Positions 44,599-58,015 of a DNA stretch of 64,000 nt are shown piece after piece. A model generated the notes under the pieces. The model saw nothing but the letters and a program-made list of their open reading frames with translations, ran no database searches and was not told the origin of the DNA. Both the position numbers and the translations under genes were made by a program. Location of the stretch: positions 62,001 through 126,000 of the forward strand of contig JADILM010000011.1 of assembly GCA_016617785.1 (NCBI GenBank), given 5' to 3'. This stretch comes from Sporobolomyces roseus (Eukaryota; Basidiomycota; Microbotryomycetes; Sporidiobolales; Sporidiobolaceae). Numbering within the stretch: position 1 is the stretch's first letter; each line of letters starts with the position of its first letter.

Positions 44599-46038
44599 CT
44601 ACCACTTCTGCTGGTATTCTGCAAGACTCTCTGCCATATCCAACACAGTCTTCTCGACACTAATCGGCTCCCATCCGAAAGTCTGCTTCGCTTTCGAGTT
44701 ATCGATCACGTTCTGCTTCGGTTTCGGTGTATTGGGTTTCCCTTTCTCGGCATTCGGGAATGCAGATCGCAGGGATTCTGGTGCTTTATCGAAGAAAATG
44801 TCGAGGAGGGGTTGATACGATGAATCAACTACACAAGACCCCTCAAATCAGCTCATAATTCTGAACACGGAAGAGTGGACTCACCATTCGAAACGGAGAA
44901 CCTCTCATTCCCTGCCTCCTCAGTGACGAGACAATCGATGTGAATCCTGGCGACGTCTCTGACATCAACCATTGATCCGAAGCCAGCAATCGCAGCGTCC
45001 GCGTCCTTCTTTCCCAAAAGGAATTGGTAGAAGTTGTTGACTGAGGTATTGAGCTTCGAGGGAGATGGGACTTGATGGACGATTGGACCGAATATCAAAG
45101 GAGGATTCCTGGATGGAAGCATTCTCGATCAGCTGACGAATCAGACCCGATGCGAGGGGAAAGGACAGACACAGTTGAGATATCGAAGGAGGGTTTCTCC
45201 TTTTCGATGAAATCCCATGCTGCGCGTTCGGCGAGCTGCAAAAAGAGTCGACAATACGATCAACATCAAGTGCTTATGAGATGGAGTGGCATGCGTCACT
45301 AACCGTCTTTGAAGCTCGATAAGCTTGACTAGGTTCGACGTCTTTGCCTTTCTTCTCAACCTCCTTCGGAGAGAACTCATTCCTATTCAGTCAGGAGGCG
45401 TATCAGTACATCGATGTCGAGGGACTACAGAGAGGATCCCCGGGAACTCACCAATCCTTCTCGGTGAAAGTGTAGACAGGATCGTAAGGGTTGACGATGG
45501 CGGCGAAAGACGAAGTGATGACTACCCGCTTGACCTTCTCTTCGGACTTGGCTGCTCTGAGAAGATTCAAGGTTCCTTGAACAGCGGGATTGATCAAATC
45601 CTTGTGAGGGTCGTTCACATTGAAGTGAAACTGCGAAATTCGTCCAAAAACAGTTCAGCATCCCGCAAAGAAGTACAGAGATCTGGAGGGTTGGAGACTG
45701 ACGGGAGAAGCAGTGTGTAATACTGCATCGCAACCTTTGACAGCTTCGTTGAAAGCTCCCTCTTGTTCGACATCTTCGACGATGACAAACTCCCAATTCG
45801 GCGATTCCTTCAACAGTTTCGTCAAGTATTCTCCTTTCTCAGTCGATCTGACAGTTCCTCGGACTTTGAATCCTCTGTCGATAAGCTGTTGAGCGATGTC
45901 TGCGCGAGAGAGGGAGTTGAGAGTGAGTGGAGGCAGCATGGAGAATGACGCGATGCGAGAGCAGAAGGACGTACGAGCAGCGAGGAACCCTGATGCTCCA
46001 GTGAGTAGAACGTGTGCGTCTTCAGAGACAGCCGGCAT
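44599..46038 (-). CDS. NAD(P)-dependent reductase, extended SDR (Gre2/dihydroflavonol reductase type)
   Basis: Extended short-chain dehydrogenase that would reduce an aldehyde or ketone with NADPH; Gre2 and ketoreductases are the nearest types. It starts MPAVSEDAHVLLTGASGFLA, with the TGxxGxxx nucleotide loop, RGFKVRGTVRSTEKGEYL, CDAVLHTASPV, KRVVITSSFAAIVNPY, the catalytic YRASKTLAERAAWDF (YxxxK), then VNNFYQFLLG, MVDVRDVARIHIDCLV and a C-terminal tail AESLAEYQQKW. At least five introns. The active-site Ser, Tyr and Lys are all present. It is divergent from the SHPRH-like gene. Confidence 0.9.
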
Positions 46039-46453
46039 GATTACGTTTGGTTTGAAGTGGAGTGTGTGTGAAGGGAAGGGAAGGAAAGGGAAGGAAACGA
46101 GATCCAAGGTGGGGCAATTAATCAACGAATTTGACTATGAAAGAGGGTTCATTCGACTGCGATGAGGTCAAAAGTATCCTTCTCGTACTCTTTGGAGTTA
46201 GAGGATCCTTGTAGTAGAAGTGGTGAGGAGTAAGGGAGGAAATGGTTGATTTCAAGGTTGACTTTGTACCAATCACTCGACTAGCTCAGGCGACTAAGAA
46301 GATACCCTAGTACACCTACCAAACACCTCAAGAGCATCATCCAACGCGCAAACAGCTTCCCTCGCTCTTCTTTCCTCCCCTCCAAAGTCATCATAAAAAA
46401 ACAAGGAATCGATCTCAACTCTCAAAGAGCTCTCAGAGGCTAGTAGGGTGGAT
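46039..46453. other. Divergent promoter region between reductase and SNF2-RING gene
   Basis: 415 bp. The end near the reductase contains a repetitive GGGAAGGGAAGGAAAGG-type purine tract (46075-46100). No other gene seen. Confidence 0.45.
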
Positions 46454-49400
46454 ATGGAGGAAGTACAAGATGTCATGGTACTGAGGGGGGATCGGGATAT
46501 ATCGAATGAAGTCAAAGTGAGTTCGCCTCCTGTCTTTCCATCTTTCCGCTCATTCCTCTCAGAGGGAGAGCGCTTCTCTAGATCGTGCTATGGTCTATGA
46601 GGCATCGGAGGTTGAATGAGAAGAGCGAGGACTATGGATGATCCAGTTCGCTGAGGTGCAGAATCGAAATAGCAGTCGATTGAGCGAAATCGCTCGACTA
46701 TGAAGCTGACCTTGAGCCCTTTCTGTTGCCGACAGTTCATTGAATACGACGACCTCAAGCAGGCCTTGTCGACTCTCGCCGCTTCTCCCCCTCTGCCCTC
46801 GAACTCACTCCTCAACGTTCTCTCCCTCTCCCTTTCCTTCGACACGATCGCTTCTAAAGACTCGCAAACCCTTTCAGAACATCTCTCATCGACCTCGAAC
46901 ACTTCCTCGCTCCCCATCGCCTTCGGCTATGCCCGCGAGAACTCGAAAACTCCTCACGTCCTGTTGGTTTCCTCTCCAACTCCCGATTCTCCTCGACTCA
47001 TCGAACTCTCCTCCCTCGACCCCAATTGTAAGCTCGCTCAGAAATGGGTCACCATTCACTCCCCTCCTCCCTTAACGAAATCCGGTCTCAAGTTCAAAAA
47101 TGCGAAAAGTCAAGCTGCTTTGAGAGCAAGGGAAAGAGGCGCAAAGATTCAAGTACCTTTAGTTGGAGGAGGAGGATTATTGGATGCTCTAGTGATCTTG
47201 GGGAATGCGAAAGGTAGCGGAGTCAAGTTGAGAGGGGAGTTGAAGATTGAGGAGGATGCCACTCTGTTCAAGATCGACCTCAAAGTGTATCTCGAGCCTA
47301 TCTTATTCTTCCCTCTTCCCTTCTCTCGCTCGAAACAACTCCTTCTCAATCGACTCTTCCCCCATTCCTCCTCTTCGACGAATCAAGAAGAAGCGACGAT
47401 CGATTATTTCTATTCCTGTCTCGAAAGAGCACCTCTCACTGTTCAAGGACTACCTCTCTCGACTCGCATCGCTATCGAAGAAACTGAAGAAGAACGTGAG
47501 ACTCGATTGAGACGCGAGGCAAAGGGGAAAGGGAGGGCGATCGAACCAGAACAAGGAGGAAGAGAGGTGGGTGAAGAAGATCTGCTTATTAGGCCGAGAG
47601 GGTTGAAGGTCGAACTCTTCCCCTTTCAGTCGAGAAGTGTTAGATGGATGATCGCGAGGGAAGGAGCTAGATTGAGGAAACCAACGGAGGAAGAGGAGAA
47701 CGAGATGGACGAGACAGAAGAAAGGGAGAAAAGAGAAAAGGTGGAGAGGAAGAAGAAAGCTGCCGAGGCGAAGGAAGCTAAGAAGGCGAAAACAAAGGGG
47801 AAGGGGAAAGGGAAGAAGAAGAAAGATGTTGACGACGAATCAGAATCTAGCGAGGGAGAAGAAGGAGACGAGGATGAGGAACATCAGAGACTCGTTCTTG
47901 AGAAACTCGGTGACGAACAACTTGCGAGGATGAAACGTGGACCGTTGTGGGAGGAGGTCGAAATGAACACGACCGATGAAGATGGGGATGAGAAGAAGAT
48001 TGCGATTTGGTTGAATCGAATCACTGGCCAACTCAGTCAAATAGACCCTCTTCTCCAAATCATCGCCGATGCTGGAGACGATGTCGTGAAGGAGGAGGAA
48101 GGAGAGGAGGAACTCGGAGATCAGATGGAATTGGATGAAGATGGAGACAAACAACCTCAAGGAGGAGCAAGGGTTGTCGGAGGGATAGAAGGTCATGGGT
48201 TACTAGCGGACGAAGTAGGAACTGGAAAGACTGTCACTACGATCTCGCTCATCTTGCTCCGTGAGTTCTTCACCTTCATTTTCTCAATCTGATCTGACTC
48301 GTCTAAACTTGATGATAGACACGGATCGAGAGCGTCGAAAGCTTCCTTCGTACTTCAACACTGAGACGGATGCGAGTGTACAACCTACTGGTTTGAGCTT
48401 GATTGTCTGTCCAACTGCCATCTCGGGACAGTGGATGCAAGAACTCGCTCGACTCGCACCTTCTCTTCGGGTTCTTCGCTACGAGGTACGTCTCTATCTA
48501 TCTATACGCCTACAAGGGGCTCTCTCACTGATTTAATGTTCGGTTTCTAAAGGCTGCAAAGAGTCTCAAACCTCACTTCACGCCCGCCTACGTCGCGAAG
48601 AATTACGATGTCGTTTTGACCACTTTCGACGTACTCCGCAAAGAGGTCACTATTGCGAGGAAACCTCATGTTCGAGCGTTGAGGAACTCGGCAAAGAGGG
48701 AGATTCGTTATCGAAGGAGTTTATTGATCGAAGTTGACTGGTTACGAGTCGTCGCTGACGAGACGCAGATGTGAGTCTACTGCTCGATCACCTGCTCTCT
48801 GTACTCATGGCGATCGTGCGACGTTATGTAGGGTGGGAGATTCCTTTGGTCCAACTAGCGAAACCCTCTCTTTGATCCCTCGTCAATACTCTTGGGCTGT
48901 CACTTCGACTCCTCTTCGCGATAAGATCGAAGATATTCGACCTCTCTTGACCTACTTGAGAGTCGAGCCGATTGCGTCACACAAGAGCGGATTAACGAGG
49001 TTGTTGGAGGAGCCCGAATGCTTCAAACGCTGTGAGTCTCGCTTTCTTTCACTTGTCACTTTCGCTCGTGACTGATAGAGTCGTGAGCGCGATAAAGTAT
49101 TCCGTGAGATTGGCGAACGCACTCTCAAGAGTCAGATCGAAAAGGAACTCGTTCTTCCGAAACAAACTCGATTCCTCGTTCCCCTCGACTTCACCGCCGT
49201 CGAAAAGTTCTATTACGATTCCCGTTACAATGAGATGCTCGAAGCTCTCGGCTTGAATCATGACGGTGCCCCTCGCGAACAGATTGATCGTTTCACTGGT
49301 GAACCTCGAGAATGGAGTCCTGACAAGGCTGAGATGGTGAGTCCCTTGCCTCTCTTTCTCTCCGATTCAGTCAGAGTTTCAACCTTTCACTCTCGTCCGA

Positions 49401-52400
49401 CAGAATCGCTGGTTGAACATGTTGAGAGCACTCGCTGCTCACCCTCAAATCGGTGCGGCTGGTCGTCAAGCACTCGGTCACGTCCTCAAGACCGTCGAGG
49501 AGGTTTACGCGACAATGCGAGAGAAAGCCGTCTCCGAAATTCAGTCAGATCAAAGAGCAATCCTATCGGTCAAAGTCAAACGTGGTCAATACTCTATGTG
49601 GGATAAGGACGTCGAGGATCGTTTCGAACCTGCTCTTCGTTTGTTCGACAACGTTCTGGAGGAAGTTGAACCGATTATTCAGGAAGGTGAGCAAAACTTC
49701 TTCACATTCAGCTTGAAGACATCGCTGACTCTTTCGCTTCTTCCGTTCATAGTGGTCGAAGAGATGCACGCAGCTTGGAAAGAGAGGAAAAAGTCACGTT
49801 CGAGGTGAGTCTTGCTGTTTGATGTCTTTCCTTCGCAATGCGCTCATCGAAGTCATTGAATCCAGTGCCTCCGTTTCTCCGATGACTGCCGATGTAGCCG
49901 GAGCGTTACAAGTTGGCTTCGCGAACGATGAAGGGCAAGACGAAGAGATCCTCTCAGCTCAAGAGAGAGCTTTCGCTCGTTCCCTCAGCAGCTTGAGGAA
50001 TCGACTTCGCGATCTACTCTTCGTCAAGCACTCAGCATTGTTCTTCACGGGTCACGCTCATTTCAACCTCAAGCAGGAGGAGGAGGAAACGAAAGCGTAC
50101 TCGAAAGCTGAACAACTTCGTCAAACTCTACTTCAGGTGTGTCTCTACTCTCACTTGTATTCCTTAGTCTGTCATCCTGACGAGTAGCTCTTTCTCGCAG
50201 CCATACGAGAATCATGTCGAAAAAGCTCAATCTACTCTACTCGCATTCCTCGAAGCCCGCGATGAGGACCACGTTCTCGAAGTTACCGACCTTGAACTTC
50301 CATTCAACGAAGATGGACACGGGCTCGTGGCTCTTACCGTCTACGAAGATGTTGAAATCACGAGTGATATCTTGAATGGCTGTAAGTTTTCGCACGCTGA
50401 TCCGTTCTCAAGCTTCATTGCTGATTCGCCTCTGCGAACAGACGCCGAGCTCATCTATCAGTACCGTGAAATGATCATCGACATGATGCTAAAGCCCGTC
50501 TCGATCGCCGGAGACAATGCCACCGGAGAAGAATATGAAGAGCGAGCGATTCTGCAAGAGAAACTCGAGGTTTACATCGAAGTGAGTTCATCGTCCTCAG
50601 CTTCCCAGTATCCTTGACTGACGACTGTCTACTAGGCATATACCGTCCTTGTCGGTGAATGGTCCTATGGGGTTACCGGAACTCGATCAACTCTCGCCGA
50701 TCAGTTCAAAGCAGAACAGAGTGGACTCTTCTTCACTGAGGAAGCTTTGATCCCTCGACCCGCCGAACCTACTCCGCCTCCACCACGCAAGAGGAACAAA
50801 CGTAAAGCAAGGAAAGCGCAGCTTGATAGTGACGAAGAAGAGGAGGATTCGGAGGATGAGGGTGGAGCGGCCGCATCAAGTGACGTTGAGATTTTGGAAG
50901 ACGAGTCGGAAGGGAATGGAGCAAAGAAGAAGAGAAAGAGGAAACCGCCTGGAGAAAAGGTTCGTCTCGATTCACTTGCTCACTGCATGGTGGCTAATTC
51001 GTTATCCTTCGATAGACTCGTCACCAAGCTAAGAGAACGACGAACATCAAAGCCAACTCTATCAAAGATTTCCGACCTCCTACTCTCGAAACTGGTCACT
51101 CTCCCGCCGACATTCTTCGTTACGAACTACTCGTCGAGCGAATCGAGGCGATGGGGGAAGATCGAGAGTTCTCCGAAATTACTCCTCTTCGTCACCTCAT
51201 CAAGAAACTCAGGGATGCTTCCGAGTTGTCGACTTACGATGAAGAGATAGCTTTGCTCGACGCGGAGAAAACTCGAATTGGGAAAGCTGTAAGCACTCTC
51301 TGCGCTCTGTTTCGCGTTGTGAACGCTTGCTGACATACTCTTCTCCACTGCAGCTCGGTCCATTAGAAGCAGTATCTGATCGTCTCAGAGCCGAACTCAA
51401 CGCCTGGGTTAACCCGATAAACGCCAGACTCTTGTACTTTAAAAACCTTCAGGGTATCTCGGATTCAGTCAAGGATCCAGATATGGAGAGTTCGAAGTGG
51501 AGAGGATTGCTAGTCGAGCTCGAAGATCTCCGACTCCAAGAGAGTAAGCTCTTCGAATTGGCTTGTTATTCACTCCTTTCAAGCGGGTACTTACTGTTCA
51601 CCCTCCTTAGATGATCTCGTCGCCGAGCTCGAGCAACGAAAGAAGCGCAAGCGTTACTTGGACAATCTCAACACTCCCGAAGAGGAACAAGAAACATGCC
51701 CCATCTGCGCTGAGCACTACAACGATGTGAGCAAGTTTTTATAACGCTGTTTGACTGAGAGCTGACCCTCTACTCGGGTCGAATAGGGCGTTCTGCTTGG
51801 TTGCGTTCATCTCATCTGTCGAAACTGCTTCAAGAATTGGCATGCTCGCTCTCACACCTGTCCTCTCTGTAAGCTTCATACTACCCTATCAAGATCAAAG
51901 ATCAAACATTGACACATCTCAACAACAGGCAAAGCCCCCGTCGCTGATCGATCCTGGACGAACGTCAAAGTGAGTAGTCCAGTTTCGCTTCTGTTCTATC
52001 GAGTTCTCATACTGACCCTCACTCATCCGCTGCAGTACCGTCGAAGAGGAAAGAACGCTGCTCATATGATCGACCAGGAGAAGAACGTCGAAGCTTCCGG
52101 AAAGAACGGAAACTTTGAACCACTCGAAGAACTTGGCGAATTCGAACTTCCAACTCCCGAACTCGCTCAACTCTCCCAAGCAGAAATCGACGAGATCTCA
52201 ACAATCGAAACCGCTGCTCCTCTTTCTACCAAGTCTGACTTCATCGTCAAACATGTCAAGTTGCTCAGGAGGTGAGTTACTCGGTTTAACCCAATCGTTC
52301 AAAGTTCTCCTTAACTGACTCGTCTTCACCACCTCTATAGGAGAGATCCTGAAGCCAAGATCGTTATCTTCTCTGCCTGGCAAGATGCTTTGTCACTCTT

Positions 52401-53191
52401 AGCGGAGAGCTTCAATAGGAATGGTCTCGAATTCGTTCGATTGGAGGGTTCATCGGCGAGAGGCAAACGCGAAGGAGTCGTCAAGAAGTTCGCTGAAGAT
52501 CCAAACATTGCGGCATTCTTCTTGCATACCCGTTCTCAGTCAGCTGGTCTTACGTTGACATGTGCTCGTTATGTGAGTTCACCTTTTCCTCACTGACTCC
52601 AAACAGCGACTCACTCCCTTTCTTCTCTCGCAGATGATGCTCGTCGAACCTTTACTCGCTCCTCAACTCGAGATTCAAGCTACTGCACGCATCTGGCGCA
52701 TCGGTCAAACGAAGGAAACAGTCGTCTTCAACTACGCTATCAATGACAGCGTCGATTTCAGGGTTGCCGAACTTCGAGCTCGAGCTGGAACCTCCCTCTT
52801 CCTCGCGAACGATACCTCGGGTGCTGAAAGGGAATCGATGTTGGGTCAAACGAAGGACTTAGGCAAAGAAGCTAGGAGTCGCACGAAGGAAACTGCCGAA
52901 GTTCTCGATGACGAGGTCTGTCTCATTCTCCTTCACCTACGCGAGCAAGTCCCGCTGACCGAGAGAACGAGCTTGCAACAGGATGAGATCGCTAGGTGTC
53001 TTCTCTCGTCGGAACATTACGCTGAACTTCAAAGGTCGTTACTCCCTTTCCGTCTTCGCAACAATCGTATTCCTCTTCCAGATCTCCCCGAAGCTCAACA
53101 TAAAGATATGAATGGATATCACGAGATGGAAGCGCCCGGGATAGCTGCAGCAGGACGAGCAGTCGCTCAACAGGAAGGAGGAGTCGCTTGA
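46454..53191 (+). CDS. SNF2-family helicase with RING finger, SHPRH/IRC20-like ubiquitin ligase
   Basis: Large nuclear DNA-dependent ATPase and E3 ubiquitin ligase of the SHPRH (human) / Irc20 (yeast) group, linked to recombination and damage tolerance in those organisms. After a long N-terminal region with a Lys/Glu-rich insert come ATPase motif I (LLADEVGTGKT), Ia (LIVCPTAISGQWMQEL), motif II (VVADETQM), motif III (WAVTSTPLRDK), a coiled middle, a C3HC4 RING (CPICAEHYND ... GCVHLICRNCF ... TCPLCKAPV), and the C-terminal helicase lobe (KIVIFSAWQDALSLLAE, LEGSSARGKR, TRSQSAGLTLT, ATARIWRIGQTKE). A RING between the two lobes is diagnostic. The start is proposed at 46454 through a 219-nt first intron; the next in-frame Met is at 46700 and lies in apparent intron. 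About 15 introns. Stop TGA at 53189-53191. Confidence 0.88.
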
Positions 53192-53809
53192 TACGGGGAA
53201 GAGTAAGGGAAGGAAGGAAGGGTTCTCGCTTGATTCCGTACTGGATTTACTTGTTCGTTGTCAATTTTACGCTTGCTCTCACTCTCCAGCACGACACTCG
53301 TGAGAAAGTTGCGAAATGAATTTCTCCCTCGAATTTCTCGCCAGGATCGGAATTGATCGCTAGCAATCACACTTGGACACTCTCTTCAGAATCACATCAG
53401 AGAGCGTACGAGCGAGATATCGAAAAATACTGACCTCCGAAACTCCGTTCGTTTTACGTTTGATCAATTCCATCTCCTCTCCTTCAGCGCAACTTCAATC
53501 CATTTCACTAGTCACTCCTCCATGCCGTGAGTATCTCGATCTCTATCGGATGCACTCCCGACGCCCAACCCCAGCTTCTTCACAAGTCTGAGTGACGCTT
53601 TGAGATGAATTAAACCTTTCAAGAGTCGTTCGATGTGTCAAAGATTCCCTAGAGAAGAGCTGACTCAAGTCTATACTTTATACAGATCAACATAAGCTAC
53701 TCCGACACTCTCACGCACTCGATACCCCTCGATTCGATTCTTACTCCCTTTCCCCTCTGATCGCTTCCTCTCAACCTCACCTCCTCCTCTGGCAGTCCAC
53801 TCGAGATAG
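53192..53809. other. Intergenic region
   Basis: 618 bp between the SNF2-RING stop and the first HSPA12-like start, presumably terminator and promoter. Only short chance ORFs. Confidence 0.45.
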
Positions 53810-56800
53810 ATGTCTTTCCTCAAGCCGAGTAGATTGAGAGCTAGCTTCAAGGGTAAAGAGAAAGACACGAGTGATGGAACTTATACCAATCGAGATCAGA
53901 ACTCTTCTCTCGGCACAGTCGGAGGAGGGAAGAGTTCGACTCTAGGGCCATCGGGAGAGGCAAGGAATTATCAAGAGATCTTGAGAACGAGTTCAAAGAG
54001 GAACAAAGGGAAAGCGAACGGGATAGATCAGTCAAACATGAGGAGAGATTTACTCACTCCTCTATCGATAACGGGTCTACATTCGAAAGCACCTAGTCGA
54101 CAACACGACTACGACGACCATCGACTACACCCACACTCCTATTCGAATGGACTCCCTTCCCCAAGACCATCTTATCCCGCCGTCCCTCTCCCTCTCCCTT
54201 CGTCTCCCTCTCCGATACACCCGACTGCGACCCCTTCCTCTTCCTCTCGAGCGCGAAACGCAAATGGATCCGTCTCTACCTCTCCTACCTCGCCCACTTC
54301 TCCCACTTCGCCAACGACTCCAGCGAGTGCAGGAACGAAGGCAGCTCATTATTACCCTTACACTGCTTCATCTCGACATGGACCAGGTGCAATACGTGCG
54401 CATGAAGCTTCTGCGTCAATAGCGAATCCAGGATCATTCAGGATTCGAGGTAACGAAGCGGTAAAGGAAAGGGCGAGGGAGAAGGAGGAAAAGAAAACGG
54501 TTAATCGAAATCCGAGTCTACCTCCCGGTGCCGAACCTCCTCAACCTCCTGCATCAATACGAAGTCATCCTTCTTACAGTAACCTCGCCCCACAAACCTC
54601 TCGAACCTCTCAACCTTCCGAACCCTCTCGATTATTGTCCCCTTCTTCGCCTCCTCGAAACGGTTACCCTTATCAGCCTCCACCACCTAATCGCACTCGA
54701 TCATCAGATACCTCTTCTTATCGACAGCAGCAACCCCCACCACGGCAGCAGTCTTCACATCAATACCCTTTCGGCGCAGATCCACCTTATTCCCCTCCCT
54801 TGTCTATGAGCCCTCAACAATACGGTTACCCTACTCCACCTTCATCTAATTTTGGCCCTTCACCTCATCACCCCCCTCCTCGTCAACAACCATACTCTCC
54901 TCACAATCCTCCATTCTCCCCTTCTTATCGTCCTCCTCCTCCTCCGAATCAATACGGTCCTCCACCTCCACCTTCGATGCGTTCTCACGCTCACCCTTCT
55001 TCCCAATCTCACGCCTCTCTCAATCGATCACAGAACGCTCCATCCATCGCCCCTTCGTCCTCCTCTGCTCTCTACTATAACCCAGCTGGAACTTATGGAT
55101 CTTCCGCTGCAAATGCAGTTGCTCGCAACATAGAGAAGGAAAGAATCGCAGTTATACAACGCGATATGGATCGGGAACGAGAGAGACAGCGGCAGGCGAG
55201 TGGAGGAGGCAGATCAGCTCCGGATAAAAAGACGGAACAGGAAAAGGCGAAAGAGAAGGAGAATGCAGAAGGGAAACTGAGTGTCGGAATCGATTTCGGG
55301 TAAGCTCTCCTGTACTTTCCTACGTCTCACGCTGCGATACTGACGCGTTTGCTCGAACAGAACAACGTTTTCCGGTATCGCTTACGGATCTTCTCGACTT
55401 TTCGCTGGACAGATTCGACAGATCTTGAGTTGGCCTGGGAGTTACGAGACTTATCGCAAAGTACCAACTTGTATTCTTTACGAACAGCACAACCCGGATG
55501 AGGAAGCGAAGATTGTTAGTTGGGGTCTCGAGGCGAAGAATGCTACAGTTACGAAAGGATTGATCAAGTAAGCACACTCAAAGTGTAACTCTTCTTATGG
55601 CGCTGTGCTCATCCTCCCTTAATTGCGAACAGATGCGAATGGTTCAAGCTTCTCCTGTCTCCTGAATCGTTACGAAGTGGAGTTCCCGATCCTTGGTTAC
55701 CTCCACTGCCAGTCGGAAAGAACGTCGTCGACGTGATCGCAGACTTCTTGCGGTGTATCTGGCGGTATGCGAAGCGAACAGTGACAGAGGAAATCGGTAG
55801 TGTTGTCGATCTCAGTGAGTTCTCGTTTCGGTGTTCCTGTTTCTTCACCCTTACTCACAATCCCACGACTATTTTCGCAGACGCTGCCGACGTACTCCTG
55901 ACTGTACCTTCTGGATGGGACGCTGCCGCTTGCTCTCTCATGCGAGAGTCTGCGATTCGAGCAGGTCTCGTTCAATCGTCCCGAGGAGGAGATGTCAACT
56001 GGCGAGACCGTCTACAGATCATCACAGAACCTGAAGCTGGAGCAATTCACGCCTCGACGTTAGCTACTCTCCATCACCTTCGACCATCCCAATCTTTCCT
56101 TCTTTGCGATGCTGGAGGAGGAACAGTCGATACTGCCGTTTACAAGCTCATGGGACAGCTCAGCGAGCTGGAGATTGCTGAGATGTGTGTTCGTAGTGGA
56201 TCGAATACGGGAAGTCTGTTTGTCGATCTCAAATTCGAAGAACTCCTTCGAAGAATGTAGGTCTCGAATTCTCGTGTCAACCTCTTGTGCAGGCACTGAT
56301 TGCCACGCTCTTCCTCCTACAGTCTCAAAGACCACCCGGTGCATCTCGAACCCGCTTCGATGGCTACCTTTCTTCACTCCTTTTCCGAAACCGATAAAAT
56401 CGCTTATCATGGAACTGCCGACGATGATGGTACGCTTTCCCCACACTCTAGCACACGAGAACGTACTCACTCTCCAGTATTTTAACAGAGGCCATTTTCC
56501 GTTTCAACTGCTTCAACGTTGAGGACTCTCACGATCCCGAAGTTGGACTCGAATTCGGAGAACTCGCAATCCCTGGCAAAGTGCTCAAGACCGAAGTCTT
56601 CGATCCCGTCATCGGTAAGCTCACATTAGATCTCCGTGCCCGAAAGAGCGTTACTGACCTCGCTTTGCCTCGAACAGAGCAAGTCCTTGAACTACTTTCT
56701 GCTCAAATCGCCAAGATTGGTCACACTCCTCTCGACGCCATCATCCTCGTCGGTGGTTTCGCCGCATCTGAATATCTCTACACTCGAGTCAGGCAAGCGT

Positions 56801-57745
56801 TCGGAGCTGTCGTTCCCGTCATCGTTCGACCTCAGGATTGCGATACTGCGACGCTTCGGGGTGCAGCGAGGTATGGATTGGGTCTTCGCATGGGACGAGG
56901 CGCGGTCAGTAGCGTCATCAGTCCAAGATCTTACTGTATGAAGAGTAAGCTGCCGGCCGAGGAAGAAGATCATTGGCGAAGACCCGAGTTTATCAGCGTG
57001 AATGATGGAGGAACTGTAGTCTGCGAGAATCGACTGAGTTGTGAGTTTCAGCTTTAAGGCCTCGCTCTGATACTCTCGCTGACGTCTCATCACGTTCCAG
57101 ATCTCATCGCGAAAGGTGCCGTGTTGAGAAAAGGAGAACGGCTTCGCTCTCGGTTCTGCAAGTTCATCAAAGGTAAGCTTACGTCTGGTCATACCCAGAG
57201 AGATAGATAACTGATCTCAAGTTGCTGGCTACAGATCCTCGCGACTCTATCTTTACCGCTCATCTCTTCGTTTCTGATTCTGAAGAGCTATATCGGTTCG
57301 TCTCTCCTTTGCGTCCCTCCCTCGAAATCCTTACTGACGATGAATCTCAAACAGCTACACTGACGAGGGTGATATGAAAGAGCTGTGTCGCTGGACGTGA
57401 GTCTTCGTCGTCTCTCAAATCGGAGGAAGCGAATTCTGACAGATTCGTTTCATAGTGTCGACCTCTCTGCTCTCCCTCGCTTCCATCGCATCGCTCATGA
57501 TGGTGGTGGCTATGTCGAGTGAGTTCTATCGTTACGATCCACTAACTTCATCGCTAACTCTGCAAGAAATTCTACAGGTTCGATCTCGGTTTGATGCTGG
57601 ATTCGGCGGAAGTTCGAGGAGTTCTCATGACCGAAGATGGAGTAGAGTGTGGAGCAGCGAGTACGTTCACTCTCTCTATCAACTCAATCTCCCGATAATA
57701 ACCTTGATTCGACGTTCGACAGCGTTTGAGTTTTTAGGCGCATAG
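53810..57745 (+). CDS. HSPA12-like actin-fold ATPase with long disordered N-terminus
   Basis: Hsp70-related nucleotide-binding protein of the HSPA12 type, common in large families in basidiomycetes; its role is unknown. Residues 1 to about 480 are disordered and rich in Pro, Ser and Gln, with an SPT repeat (SPTSPTSPTSPTTP) and many PPPPP runs. The actin-fold ATPase follows: phosphate-1 loop VGIDFGTTFSGIAYGSSR, SWPGSYETYRKVPT, EWFKLLLSPE, LLTVPSGWDAAACSLMRESA, phosphate-2 loop LLCDAGGGTVDTAVYK and adenosine motif IILVGGFAASEYLYTRV, ending AATFEFLGA at TAG 57743-57745. No Hsp70 substrate-binding domain follows, as usual for HSPA12. About ten introns, all in the ATPase part. Tandem paralogue of the next gene. 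Confidence 0.88.
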
Positions 57746-58015
57746 ATTATTTCGCATTTTTCGCACTTCTGATCGCGCAGGCGCATCTTTCCCTTCTTTC
57801 CTTGCTTACAAACAATGTTGACATATTCGTTACACTCTCTCGCACTCGCCATTTCGCTATTTGTGGCGAAGAGAGGAGAGACGTTCGCAAGGACCCCTAG
57901 TACAGCGTCCGCGGTATGAGCGGAAACTCCGAAACGAGGCTGGAGCAAGAAACTTCTCTTTCTTCTTCCTCTCTTCCACATTTCTTCTACCTCTCACTTA
58001 GACTCAAGACTCGAG

